Assembly: GCA_001792895.1 (NCBI GenBank)
Contig: MARA01000001.1
Span: forward strand, 1,488,001 to 1,552,000
Length of the DNA: 64,000 nt
Direction: 5' to 3'
Origin: Lentinus brumalis
Taxonomy: Eukaryota > Basidiomycota > Agaricomycetes > Polyporales > Polyporaceae
Part shown: piece by piece, positions 1-11,113 of the stretch
Numbering within the stretch: the stretch's first letter is position 1
Layout of the letters: every line of letters begins with the position of its first letter
The notes under the pieces: model-generated
Told to the model about the DNA's origin: nothing
What the model saw: the letters and a program-made list of their open reading frames with translations, nothing else
Database searches by the model: none
Position numbers and translations under genes: made by a program

Positions 1-872
1 AGTGGCTCACCGATTTCGCGAAGCTGTTATACACGATTAACACGGGCTTGTTGACCACGTAAGGCACCTGACCCTGCCATCACCGATACCTACTAAGCAT
101 ACGTGCAGGATCTGCTCCCTTCTGTCGCTCATTACCGTGCGCCACAATTCCGTGTACTCGTACACCCGGAAACGAGCTGACGCGCCCTACGCAGGTCCTC
201 GCTCTTCCCAACACCTCTGTATATGTCATGTTCTACTACATCGGTTCCCGCAGTAGGTTTCAAACCGCTTAGCTGCCGATCAGGGCTCTGACAGTCTGGT
301 TACCACCTATCCTTGCTCCATCTACCCACGGCTGTCCCTCCCGTCGCTCCCGTCGCTCGCGCGACATTGCAGTGTACAGCATCTCTCTCCTCTCCACGCT
401 CAACGCGCGCGAAGGCCTGCGGACTGCTGCAGAGAAGTACGGGCACAACTCCCTCCCGCACATCTCATCTCGCTCGGGCAGCTTGTCCAGACGCAGCGTA
501 CGTGGCCACGATTGGACTTTGGGTTGCATTTGGACGCTGACGCTACACGTTCGCGTCATGTAGCAAGATACCTCGCGTGTCAAGGCGACTACCTCGGGAT
601 CGCAGCCGCTCGTCGTCTCTATCCAGCGCGACACGACTGTCACCTTCGAGGAGCAGACCGCCCGCGAGAACGCATACTTGAAGCCGTCCAAGTACCGTCT
701 CCAGTGCCCCACGTCGCGTCCAGCAGCCCTAGCAGCCCCAGCTCAAGCAGCCCCAGCTCAAGCTTCGAGCCCTTCCGACTCGGAACACGACTCGAAGCTT
801 AACTCGAAGCTCAACTCGAAGCTCGACTCGAAGCTCTCGCCCGCGCAATCGTTCAGGATCGTCGCCAGCTAA
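1..872 (+). CDS. DUF6534-type multi-pass membrane protein, 3' part
   Basis: The 5' end lies outside the window. Five exons can be joined in phase: 1-58, 109-136, 195-252, 373-497 and 564-872 (TAA), all with GT-AG borders. They encode the last two or three membrane segments (YTINTGLLTT, SLLSLITVLALP, YVMFYYIG), then the family-like motif YSISLLSTLNARE, then a polar tail of about 140 residues. This order (helices, S-LL-TLNAR motif, cytosolic Ser/Pro-rich tail) is what I know from DUF6534 proteins of Agaricomycetes, whose function is unknown. The tail holds Ala/Pro/Gln repeats and four copies of a 12-nt unit. Exon joins are inferred, but all phases agree. Family assignment rests on motif recall. 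Confidence 0.6.
789..836 (+). repeat. 12-bp tandem repeat x4 in the coding tail
   Basis: Four near-identical 12-mers of the form (g/a)actcgaagct(c/t) lie end to end. In frame they encode a repeated (D/N)-S-K-L tetrapeptide near the C-terminus of the membrane protein. Slippage in this unit would change tail length by four residues without shifting the frame. Confidence 0.9.
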
Positions 873-1231
873 TGTAGCGCTTTGGTTGTGGGGTTCGGGA
901 TCTGGGTGGCTTTTTCTTCCGGGCCTTTCTCCTGCTGTGGCTTCGATGTAGTACTTCCTGTATCATATGTTGCAGCTGCTGTTCGGAAACGGGCATGGCT
1001 ATGCAGTACCCTATGTTCGCGTGTCCTCATCTTTCGTGTTCTAGGCATGCGGTACGACTCTCCCGTTTGTAGGGTTGCGACCACGCATCTAGGTGGTATT
1101 CTCCTATCGCCCTCGTCGAGGTATAATACATTCGTGAATACATTGTCCTGACCAGCCCGTTCACTTGCCATTGCCCGCATCATTGATTGCCCCCGATCCT
1201 TTCAAACAAGCAAGTAGCAGCCTTCATGCAC
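873..1231. other. Convergent intergenic gap
   Basis: About 360 bp between the 3' ends of the DUF6534-type gene and the first aminotransferase. I see no supported gene or repeat in it; the small ORFs on both strands have no recognisable features. Confidence 0.6.
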
Positions 1232-3166
1232 TAGGCGTTCTTCTTGAGGATGGTCTCTTCGACCTCCTTGCACACAGCATTAAGTGCCTTCCCGAGGTAT
1301 TCAAAGTCGGAGAGCTGTCGTCATCATCACAGACCCTTAGCATCAACGATTCGGCCCCGGACAAGTCATCGACGCACCTCATTGAACACCTGTGCGCTGC
1401 ATCGGACCCACCAGGCACCGTTGTGCCAGTAATGCGCCGCGTACGTCTTCCAATCCTTCAAGAGCTTGTCGCGGAGGAACTCGTTGATCTGGTTGAGCTG
1501 CTGCGTGGTGTAGACCTCACCGCGCGTCTTCTCGACTGGAAGCGGGAGCTGTACATTCGGCTGTGTGACGAGCACGATTAGCGACAGTGCTGCAGGCCTT
1601 TGGAATCATGAGGGCTGACCATGGTCACTGTGAGCGCCCCATCCTCGTCGAGAACCTTTGTGCCCATGACCTCGGCGAGCTTCTTCCCTCCATTCAGAGC
1701 GAGCTGGTGACAGTAGTCATAGATCGCCGACTCTCCCCGAGCCATTCGCGGAAGGCGATGGCTGGCAGATGATTAGCCACGGAGAGATCGCAACACTGCA
1801 GGAGTCAATGCAGACGTACCGTCAGGAACAGTGATGAAGGGTGTCTGATCCATAGTTCCCGTCCCTAGACGTGTCCGGTAAGCGTCTGACCAATGGACAG
1901 CCGTCGGGCGAGCTACTCACACTCGTGCTGCGCGACGAAGTTGGTGCCCATCTCCTTGAATGCTGGGCTGCTCGGGGAAACGTATGCGTGAGGGGTCGGG
2001 ATGGAAGACTTTATCATATACTGATTCCTGCATGTTGTCAGTAGATAGCCGAGTCACTGGACACCGGACGAGCTCACCTCTTGGGTACGTATAATACAGC
2101 GCATCCTCGTTTGGCATAACACCACTTGTGGCAGTTGGAGAGCCAGAAGTCAGGTCTGGCCTTGTCCAGGTTGATATTGGGCTGAGCGGGCGCGCGGTCA
2201 CTACCACACTCCAAAAGAAGACGTCGAACGAGTGTACCTCTTGCCCGATACTGTGCGCGGCGTCGATGACGGTCCACACGCCCTCTTCGCGAGCAATTCT
2301 GCACATCTCCTGCCAAGGCATAAGCGCACCAGGGTTCGCGGTGATGGCGTCGATAACCACGACGATCTTGTTCTTCTTTTGCTCATCGTTCAAATCAGAG
2401 CCCACGGATAATGGCGGGACGTCCGTGAACTGAGTGTTAGGATACTGTTGCTTGGCTTCCCGGATCTTGGAGCGGAACAAGTCGATGATCTGAGCGTGCG
2501 TGAGTGGGAAGTTGTATTCGACCTCAAGCATGATGGGTCGTGGCTGTTCGGAGCGGTCCGCGAGATAGCGGATCGTGTTAGACACTGCGCCATAGGTTGT
2601 GGAGGCTATTGGGTTGCAGTGATCAGATCCTGTCGCACTGTCGACTCGAAGTAGCGCGGGAGATACACCTACCTCCAATGATGATATCTCCCTCACGCCA
2701 CTCGAAGTTGCGTAGCACGACGTTCAGTGCGTGCGTGGCATTGGGCACGAGGACCACTTCGTCTGTGTTCGCACCGATGAGCTTCGCAACTGCCTCCCTA
2801 AGAAAAAAGACATTGTCAGCTGCGAAGAGATCGAGAATGAGGGTCTGAGATACCGGGACTTGACCAATAGAGGTCGATATGTCAGGCGATGGAAGAGGTC
2901 GGGGTTGCGCTCGATCTCGTAATTCCATTTGTTCACCGCAGACAAGACCGGGAGGGGCAGCGACCCGTAAGAACCTGGATCATACAGCGTCAGGGTTCGG
3001 ATGCATACGAGTCTATGTATGAGAACAAATGAGTATTACCATGGTTCAGATTGACGTAGTCGTCGTCCAGAGCGAAGTACTGCTTGAGAGGATGTCCGAA
3101 CGATGGCGGCTTCTCACTGGTGTCATAGCTTTCGCCTGGCGCCGGACTGAGCTTCGGGATGGGCAT
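1232..3166 (-). CDS. Class V aminotransferase-fold PLP enzyme, copy 1
   Basis: PLP-dependent enzyme of the fungal class V family that includes LolT-like, isopenicillin-N-epimerase-like and hercynylcysteine sulfoxide lyase proteins; the actual substrate is unknown. It starts [15 protein letters not shown] and runs through [20 protein letters not shown], the PLP pocket segments [11 protein letters not shown] and [10 protein letters not shown], and the lysine motif [12 protein letters not shown], where K is the expected Schiff-base residue. It ends with [19 protein letters not shown] and a TAG. There are about nine exons with short introns. All family landmarks are present and in frame once introns are removed, so it looks functional. 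It is the downstream-most of three head-to-tail copies. Boundaries were chosen by matching the N- and C-termini of copy 3. Confidence 0.8.
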
Positions 3167-3673
3167 CTGGTTGATGTCAGGAAGAAACTGTTGTAAGGAA
3201 TTATCTACTGCTTCACCTTGTTTGCGAGATGATTGGGGATATCGAGGTCAGCGCAGCAAGTAGTGGACGTGTAGCTCGGACGGCACTGCTATCTATGTGA
3301 ATCGATCGATGATGATCGGGAGCTTGGGAATTCGCAGCCAGCCAGAGAGACTGGCGGTGGTTACGTTCATTATGAGCTGGATTGTCCTTCTTAAATACGC
3401 AAGGTCTCAGTGCATAGCGCGCATTCGGCAAGCAATATGACTCGCTCAGGACGGATGACTGAGCCTAGCATTGTTCTTGGCGATGTATGACTCGATATGT
3501 ACTATCCCCAGGGCAAGCTTCGGGCTTCCGCATGCCGAGAATTCAACACAACGTAAGCACCTCAACAGTCGCAGCTCTGTGATCAGAGTACGAGTTGAGA
3601 GTACTGTCAATTATCGTGGTGAACGTCCGCCGGCTGGCCCGGACGTGGCGCACTGTGCTCACCTGCGATCCCA

Positions 3674-5711
3674 TTACGACTGGATATGGTTATATGCAGT
3701 GACAATGACCCAATCCTCTTCGTCTGGTGAGCTCGGTCGCAGCTGCTTCACAGATAAGTCATAAACAGGAGCTTCTGAACCGCGTGACTGCCTCACCTGT
3801 TTCCCGTGCATACCTGAAAGGATAGTGTCCTTCACTTCCTCGCAAATAGCATTGAACACCTTCCCAACGTACTCGAAGTCGGAGATCTGTTGGAGTCTAG
3901 CGTAAGGGACGGAGTGCGGCAGGTAGAGAGGACAGCCGCACGTCGTTGAACACCTGCGCGCTGCACCGACACATCCATGCACCGTTGTGGAAGAAATGGC
4001 CAGCGTATGTGTTGTATTCGAAGAGGAGCTTGTTCATCATGAACATACTGATGTCCGCCAAAACCTCCGGGGAATAGATCTCCCCGGGAGTCTTCTCGAC
4101 TGGCAGAGGTAGATAGACGTTTGACTACTGAAGATTCAGAATGACGCTGATCACGATTCGAGCCTTGGCTGACGCACCATGGTCGCAACCAATACACCGC
4201 TCGCGTCCAACACTTTGGTTCCCATTATCTCGGCTAGCCTTCGGGCACCGTCCAGAGCGAGCTTGTGGCAATAATCGTAGATAGCTTGCTCGCCACCCAG
4301 CCACTCACGGAAAGCAATTGCTGGGGCTCGTCAGTCACTACCGCAGCGTGAGCCGATCGAAGGATTTGTACCTGTTGGAACAGTGATATAGGGTGTCTCG
4401 TCCGTTGTACCCGTCCCTGCACGTCGTCAGCGTTTGCGCCATTTGAGCCTGGGCCCGCAGCAACCCACATTCGTGCTGCATCACGAAGTTCGTGCCAAGT
4501 TCTTTGTACTTCGGGCTATTCGGGGAGACATACTGATGCGACGTCGGGAGGGAGGACTTGATGATGTATTGATTGCTGTAACGATCTTCAGTAATGGAAG
4601 CATACGTTTTCAGTGCGTTCCACTCAACTTACCGCTTGGGCACATATAGCACTGCGCATCCCGCTTCGCAAAGAGCCACTTGTGGCAGTTCGACAACCAG
4701 AAGTCTGGCTTCGTGTCGCTCAAGTTGATATGTTGCTGACACCAAGGAGATGATTACTCGCGCACGGAGAGGTAGCTGAGAGCAAAGTAGACCAACCTCC
4801 TGGCCGATACTGTGCGCAGCATCGATGACGGTCCAAACACCCTCTTCGCGAGCGATGCTACACATTTCCTTCCAAGGCAGAAGGACTCCTGGATTGGAGG
4901 TAATGGAGTCAATGACGGCGACGATCTTGTTCTTCTTCTCTGCCGGGTCTCTGTCATAGCCTTCCGACAGCGGCGGGACGTCTGTGAACTGCGTATCCGC
5001 ATACTGCTGCTTGGCCTCGCGGATCTTCGCCCGGAAGAGCTCGAGTACCTCGGCGTGAGTGAGCGGGAAGTTATAGACGATGGTGAGCATCTCAGGCCGC
5101 GGTTGCTCAGAGCGATCGGTGAGGTAACGGATCGTGTTCGATACCGCTCCGTATGTCGTGGATGCTGGTGAGTCCGGGATCAACTTCACGGATTGCTCAT
5201 GCGAGACGGTGGCCCACCTCCTATTATCAAATCGCCTTCGCGCCATTCAAAGTTCCTCAGAATCGTGTTCAATGCATGTGTGGCATTAGGAACGAGGACA
5301 ACCTCGCCGGTGTCTGCGCCGATCAATTTCGCTACGGCCTCTCTGAAGACCAATACCATGTGAGGATGAGCGTTAGCTCCAGTTAAAGCCGTGCACTTGC
5401 CTGGACTTCGCCAGACGAGGTTTGTACGCGACACGATTGAACACGTCCGGGTTCGCGTCGATTTCATATGCCAGCTGGTTCGCAGCGTAAATAACCGGAA
5501 GAGGGATCGACCCATATGATCCTGTGCGAGGACAGATGAGCATCTCTGCAGAAATGCAAGGATGACTGCTTACCATGGTTCAAGTTCACATACTTGTCGT
5601 CGAGGGCGAAGTAGTGCTTAAGGGGATGCCCGAACGGGGAGGCCTCCGACTGACGTCGTAGGACTCGCCCGGGCCCGGAGCTATGCGCTTGCGACTAGGC
5701 GTCGGAGGCAC
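3674..5711 (-). pseudogene. Class V aminotransferase copy 2, broken (or mis-sequenced)
   Basis: This is a clear paralogue of the flanking copies, with [49 protein letters not shown] and AAHSIGQE. Three defects are visible. The position of the paralogues' ATG reads GTG near 5711, and no in-frame ATG is seen just upstream. A -1 shift sits in the run at 5636-5639, before the GHPLKHYF segment. A second -1 shift sits at 4660-4662, four codons after the PLP lysine of SNCHKW, so the following [10 protein letters not shown] is out of frame. Both shifts are in C/G runs and would be cured by one base, so sequencing error is an alternative. The C-terminus reads about 35 residues beyond the paralogues before TAA at 3674. 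Confidence 0.65.
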
Positions 5712-6135
5712 GGAGATGCTGACACAAGTAAGAAAAGGGAGTAGAAGGACACAAAGACTGTGTGGCTACCTGTCGGTATCTGCAAAGTATCGCGTGAACC
5801 AACCTCGCATTGCGATAGCGCTGATATCGACGGTTCTGGCGCTTCGCGTTTGAAACGGCACGTACGCTGACCACGCTTGATGGTGGATTACTCTGGGGTG
5901 AAGTGAAAGCACTCCGTGAGCCTGTGGCGAGGTCAGTCGTTGTCGTGAGTACAAGTTTGAAGATAAGTATGCACGCGGTAGCGGCAGTGCCACCAGCGGA
6001 GCGTATCAGCATGCTATAATTGCATCCTCTCTCACGGGTTGACCGCAGCAGCTCTCTCGAAGTCGACCTATAAGGCCTCACAATGGTGAGGGTAACTGTT
6101 CAAGTCTCATACAACAACTTCCATCCGTTCTGACA
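5712..6135. other. Spacer between aminotransferase copies 2 and 3
   Basis: About 420 bp that would hold the promoter of copy 2 and the 3' UTR of copy 3. A 128-codon open frame on the minus strand overlaps it, but it has no family features and I treat it as chance. The spacer between copies 1 and 2 (3167-3673) is equally featureless. Confidence 0.5.
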
Positions 6136-8039
6136 TCATCCGCGTAACAATGTGACCTCGACTTCTTTGCAGAGAGCATTGAACGCCTTCCCAAGGTATT
6201 CGAAGTCGGACACCTGAGCTCGATCAGCAATCCGCATACGCAAGGCACCAACGCAACTAGATAGCCTACCTCGTTGAAGACCTGGGCGCTGCACCGGCAC
6301 CAGAAGGCACCATTGTGGTAGTAGTGCGCAGCGTACGTCTTCCAGTCCAGCAAGAGCTTGTTCTGGAGGAACAGGTTGATCTTTGTCCTCAACTCAGGAG
6401 GGTACAGTTCGCCAGGGGTCTTCTCCACCGGAAGAGGCAGCTGGATGTTCGGCTGCGCAGAGTTGAGTCACGACTGATGTGATGCAGCGAGGGCAAAGCG
6501 ATTGACCATATTCAGTGTGAGCTCCCCCGACTCGTCCAGCACACGCGTGCCCATAGCTTCTGCCAGCCTCTTTGCACCATCGACAGCCAACTTGCGGCAG
6601 TAGCTGTTGATCACCTCCTCTCCACCGAGCCACGCACGGAAGGCGAAGACTAAATAGCTCTGTGTCAACCACGATACCAGCATGCGGGATTACTTGGAAT
6701 CCACCTTCCGGCACCACCATGAACGGAGTTAGATCGGTGGTCCCCAGATCTAACAAACAAGGAGCTGATCAGCTTCACGCTCATACACAGACTGTGACCA
6801 GGCAGGCGCACATTCGTGTTGCAGGACGAAGCCAGTGCCCTTTTCCTCGTAGGCCTCGGTGCCCGGTGAAATGTATTCATCTGAAGTCGGGACCGAGGTC
6901 TTGATGGTGTATTGGTTCCTGCAAGCAATGTCATCTCCAGACAACTCAAAAAGAACTCAACACGCCTGTGCGCACCTCTTCGGCACGTATAGCATCGCGC
7001 AACCGCGTTTACCCATCAGCCACTTGTGGACGTTGGACAGATAGAAGTCGGGCTTGGCTTCGTCCAAGTTGATGTTAGGCTATCCGAGTCCTCCGTCAGC
7101 ATCACCCACGTGAATGCGCCAAGAATACAGACCTCCTGGCCGATGCTGTGAGCAGCATCGACGAGTGTCCACACCCCTTCCTCGCGGGCGACCCGCACCA
7201 TCTCCTGCCACGGCATGAGCACGCCGGGATTCGCGGTGATCGCGTCGATCACAGCAACGATCTTGTTCTTTTTGGCCGCAGGGTCCGCGACGAAGCTGGG
7301 AGACGACGGAGGGACGTCCGTGAACTGCGTATTCGCATACAACTGCTTGACTGTGCGCAGCTCCGAACGGAAACCGTCGAGGACTTGCGCATGGGTGAGG
7401 GGAAATCCATACTCGACAGTATGTATCGTCGGCCGGGGCTGCTCGGAGCGATGGGCGAGGTAGCGCGATGTATTAGCAGCCGAGGGGTAGGTCGTCGATG
7501 CTATCGGGACCCACGTCGTGAGTATTGCTGGGGAACGTCTGGGCGGTGCATTGGCGCATTACCTAGTACGATAACATCGCCTTCGCGCCATTCAAAGTTC
7601 CTCAGGACTGTGTTGAGGGCAGAAGTGGCGTTGCCTACGAGGACGATCTCGTCTGTCTCTGCATGGACGAACTTCGCCAAGAGCTCTCTATAAATTGACG
7701 TCAGTACGGGCACCCGGACATAAGAAAGCGCGGCGCACCGAGACTTGATCAGCTTGTCTTGGTATAGCAACCGATGAAAAACATCTGGGCAGCTCTCGAT
7801 CTCGTAGGCTAGCTGACTAGCAGCCCACACAACCGGCAATGGGAGCGATCCATAAGAGCCTAAATGAACAGTGAGCCTCGAATGGGGATCGACGCGTCGA
7901 ACATATGCGTACCATGGTTGAGATTGACATATTCGTCCTTGAATGCGAAGTACTGCTTGAGCGGATGCCCGAAAGGTGGGGGCGGTTGGGCGGGATCGTA
8001 GGTCTCTCCCGGTCCTGGGGTGTGCCTCGGAATAGGCAT
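6136..8039 (-). CDS. Class V aminotransferase-fold PLP enzyme, copy 3
   Basis: Third tandem paralogue. It starts [18 protein letters not shown] at 8039 and contains [59 protein letters not shown] and the PLP-lysine motif [20 protein letters not shown]. It ends [23 protein letters not shown] with TGA at 6136. No stop or frameshift is needed after removing short GT-AG introns. It differs from copy 1 in many places (for example VHKWLMG against CHKWCYA), so the duplication is not recent. Expected to be a soluble PLP enzyme acting on a sulfur- or nitrogen-containing substrate; the class is secure, the substrate is not. Confidence 0.8.
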
Positions 8040-8334
8040 GCTTGCAGGACTGCGTTCGTGCGGGCACGTCCCTGCGATTGTAGCTATTTGAACACCTGGT
8101 CCTGTGCCGCAAATCTGGACGATTGATCTGAGATGTATCCCCGAAAGGAGATGACTCCACTAGCGCTCCATCTGAATGAGCAATCGCAATGTGCGCCCGC
8201 GCTACAAGAGACTGCCGGTGTCGTCGACGTACGATGCCCCGTGACCAGTCGAGCCATTGCGAAGGAAGATGGCAGGGAGTTCGAAAAATAGAGCGTCTGA
8301 GACGTACCTCTGTTGTTGGTTCTCGGGCGGCCGA

Positions 8335-8378
8335 CTCACCTCAGCACCCGAAGGACCTCACCTCAGCACCCGAAGAAT
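8335..8378 (+). repeat. 22-bp direct repeat x2
   Basis: The unit ctcacctcagcacccgaag plus three bases occurs twice back to back, with differences only at the unit ends. It lies in the gap between aminotransferase copy 3 (start 8039, minus) and the stop of the uridine kinase gene at 8435. No function is evident; the rest of this gap (8040-8434) shows nothing else. Confidence 0.85.
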
Positions 8379-8434
8379 GACGTTTCCGAGACATATGGTT
8401 CTCCCCGATGTGACCGGGTGCTAAAGTGCAGGGC

Positions 8435-10946
8435 CTACAGATAGTACCGATCCCCTGCGACAGACCACGACATCAGCGAACCGCCACGACACAATACCTC
8501 GTAATCCAACCAGACCGACAATCGGAGGAGATAGCAGAGTTGCTCACCTATATGTCCCATACCAGGCTCCACAACCCAGACCTTCCTACCCTCAGCCTCA
8601 GCCTCAGCTTTGGTCTTGGCCGTCGGTGATCTCACGTCCCCATCCGCGGGCTCCGGTGACGGTAGCGTATCCCACAAGGCCCACGACTCTCGCAGGACCG
8701 GGTCGATCGCTCCGCAGATGATGCGTACTTTGGGGAACGCGCGCTGCAGAACGCGCACGCCCCCACATGCCGCGACGATGATGGTGACGAAAATGATGTT
8801 CTCTTGCGGCACCCCGTGGTCCAGTAGCACGCGGATGGCCATGAACGCGGCGGCGCCAGTGCCGATCTGCGCGTCCAGCAGGAACACGAAGCTCTTCTCT
8901 GCACGGTGTCGCTCGCGGATGCAACATGGCAACATGAGATGGAGCAAGAGCGGCTCGCCGGTCTTGTCCTCCGACTGTATGAGCATAGAGCCCATGCGGA
9001 TGTCTTGAATGACGCGTCGGAGACCGCGCTCAAGCGGTCCTCCTCTGTGCATGCTGTCAGAACTTCTCGGACGGCGCACTAGATGATGGCACGTACGACC
9101 GCAGGATAGACACTCCGCAGACGTGCTACATAACTACTGAGTACGTGCAACCGCAGAAACACGACGATGGCACTCACATCGACCGCTAACTGCTTCCCAG
9201 CATATGTCGCCCCAACGGGCGTCGTCACATCTTTCTTCGCACAGGGCAAGTACTCCAAAGCCTTCTCGCTGAGGAATGTCGACAAGCGGTCAGTGAAGAA
9301 GATGAAATCCTCTCGTGTCGTAGTACGGTCCCGCAAAATCGTGAAGATGCCCTGTATTGCGCAAGATGAGCGTTAGTCAGTCGCACGTAGTGGGGAATAA
9401 TAAGTATCGACCTGGAGCTGACGTGTCTGTGGGAGCACTGTGAGGTTTGGGAAGTGCTGATCCTTGATGTCTCCAGGGCTCAAGTCCCTGGGGCCTATGC
9501 GTGCGAGACTCTTCCTCAGATATCTTGACCGATCCTCGATTTTCCGCCGGACATGTGTAGCAATCAGTTCGATGGCTACGGTGTTGTCGGACCCGGGAAC
9601 AATCTGGAGGAAGGCTTCAGGTCTTGATAACATCGATATAGCATCCCGAAACTCACGATGTTGGCGAAACGTGAAGTCGGCTGAACGAAGTTGTCGTAGG
9701 CTGGCTTGACAAATCGCAAGTATCTGGATTTGGGGTGAGGGAAATACATGATAATCGTCCAACAAGGACGCACTGCTCAAGAATGCCATCCACGCTACGA
9801 CCGCGCTCCTTGGTGTCTCGGCTGATTCGCCGAGCCAGCATCAAGTCGGAATCGCATTGGACAAAAATCTGACAGAGTCGAATGTCACCCACTGTGGTGA
9901 TGATATGCTTGGGAGCTACTCGCCTTGAGATCGTACAACTTTCGAAGTGCTGGGTCATGTAGAGCCAAGATGCCCTCGACTACGAGAAATATCAGATAGG
10001 CATTTTGGCGAGACGGACGAATTGACCCTACCAATGATAATGGAGGCACCGTATAAGTACTTTGTTTCGTCTAATCTCTGGTGCTTGGTAAAGGAGTATA
10101 TTGGGATGTTGGATTGGCGTCCAGCCTTGAGGTCTGCGAGACACTGGCGGTCGCGTGACCTCTACCTCAGATCTGAATATATGCGAGACGTGACGACGCA
10201 CCGAAGCAAACAGCGGCATGTCAATGGCATCTGTGCGAGAGTTTGTCAGGAGCAGATAGATTCATGATTGCGATGTGACGGACCTGGGTGATCGAAGTCG
10301 TAACGGTTGGCGAAGGCGAGCTCCAGGTCTTCCGGTGAATGACGCCTGTAGAAACTGTCCTACTCGAAGAGTTGTCAGCGTCTGGAGATGTAGCCATGTG
10401 AAGGAAGCATACTTGGGAGAGAATAACGACAGTAGGGATCGACCCAAGGGACTGAACAATACGTCGGGCAACATGCGTCTGATTGCGACGAACATGTGAG
10501 TTACAGCCTTCGAGCTCAAAGGTACGCGACAACCTTCCCGCTCGCCGAGCCACCTTCAAGAGCAGCAAGTTGGTATCCTGCCTTCGTGCTGCTACGCAAG
10601 ACACGCACCTGCAATCCCTATCACGAAGGCGTCGCCGACAGAGTGCCCGTCCTCATCGTACCTTGTGACTTCAGATGGGGCTCTGCGACACAAGCGTGCG
10701 TACACACCATGGAGGACGACCATGCGACTTGAGAATAGTGTTCTTCTTCGCTTGTAGGAGGAATTCCGAGTGTGCACCAGGTCGGAGGGTGTTCGAAACT
10801 GTTCTCGATAGAGGTGGCCTTGCCCAGCAGGGATTTCCAGCAACTCTGCGGGCGCATGCTGCTCTCCCGTTCCAAGAGAGTCGCTCATAATTTAATCCAA
10901 GAAGTAGAGACCCCAAGAAATCACAGACTAGGAGAGAGAGAGACAA
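8435..10946 (-). CDS. URK1: Uridine kinase fused to a uracil phosphoribosyltransferase domain
   Basis: Pyrimidine salvage enzyme: the N-terminal P-loop kinase phosphorylates uridine/cytidine and the C-terminal domain is UPRT-like. On the minus strand the order is SHGRPPW/YDEDG, DAFVIGIAG joined across an intron to the P-loop GSASGK, VARRIVQSLGSIPTVV, FYRRHSPEDLELAFANRYDF, the nucleoside-kinase segment CDSDLMLARRISRD, then the UPRT part FLLDAQIGTGAAAFMAIRVL (PRPP site) and C-terminal HIGDRYYL (uracil site) with TAG at 8435. At least eight short introns. This fused architecture and order are standard for fungal Urk1. The ATG at 10946 is the farthest in-frame one and is uncertain. A 167-bp divergent spacer separates it from NCS2. 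Confidence 0.85.
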
Positions 10947-11113
10947 GCGGAGGAGCGGGAACGTGCGCCAGTGACAGCAGTGGCTGAAACCTTCCGCTAT
11001 GGGCGCTTCTGAACATCAAGTCTTCTAGCGCTGGCTGTCGATCAGATCTATGTATTAGATCGCTCCTCCGGCCGAAGCGAGTCAAGCTCTCTTCCGACTC
11101 TCTTTCTGCCACC

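Noticed and set aside
825..836. SKL peptide as a peroxisomal targeting signal
   Set aside because: SKL occurs inside a repeat and is not at the C-terminus; the protein is a membrane protein ending RIVAS.
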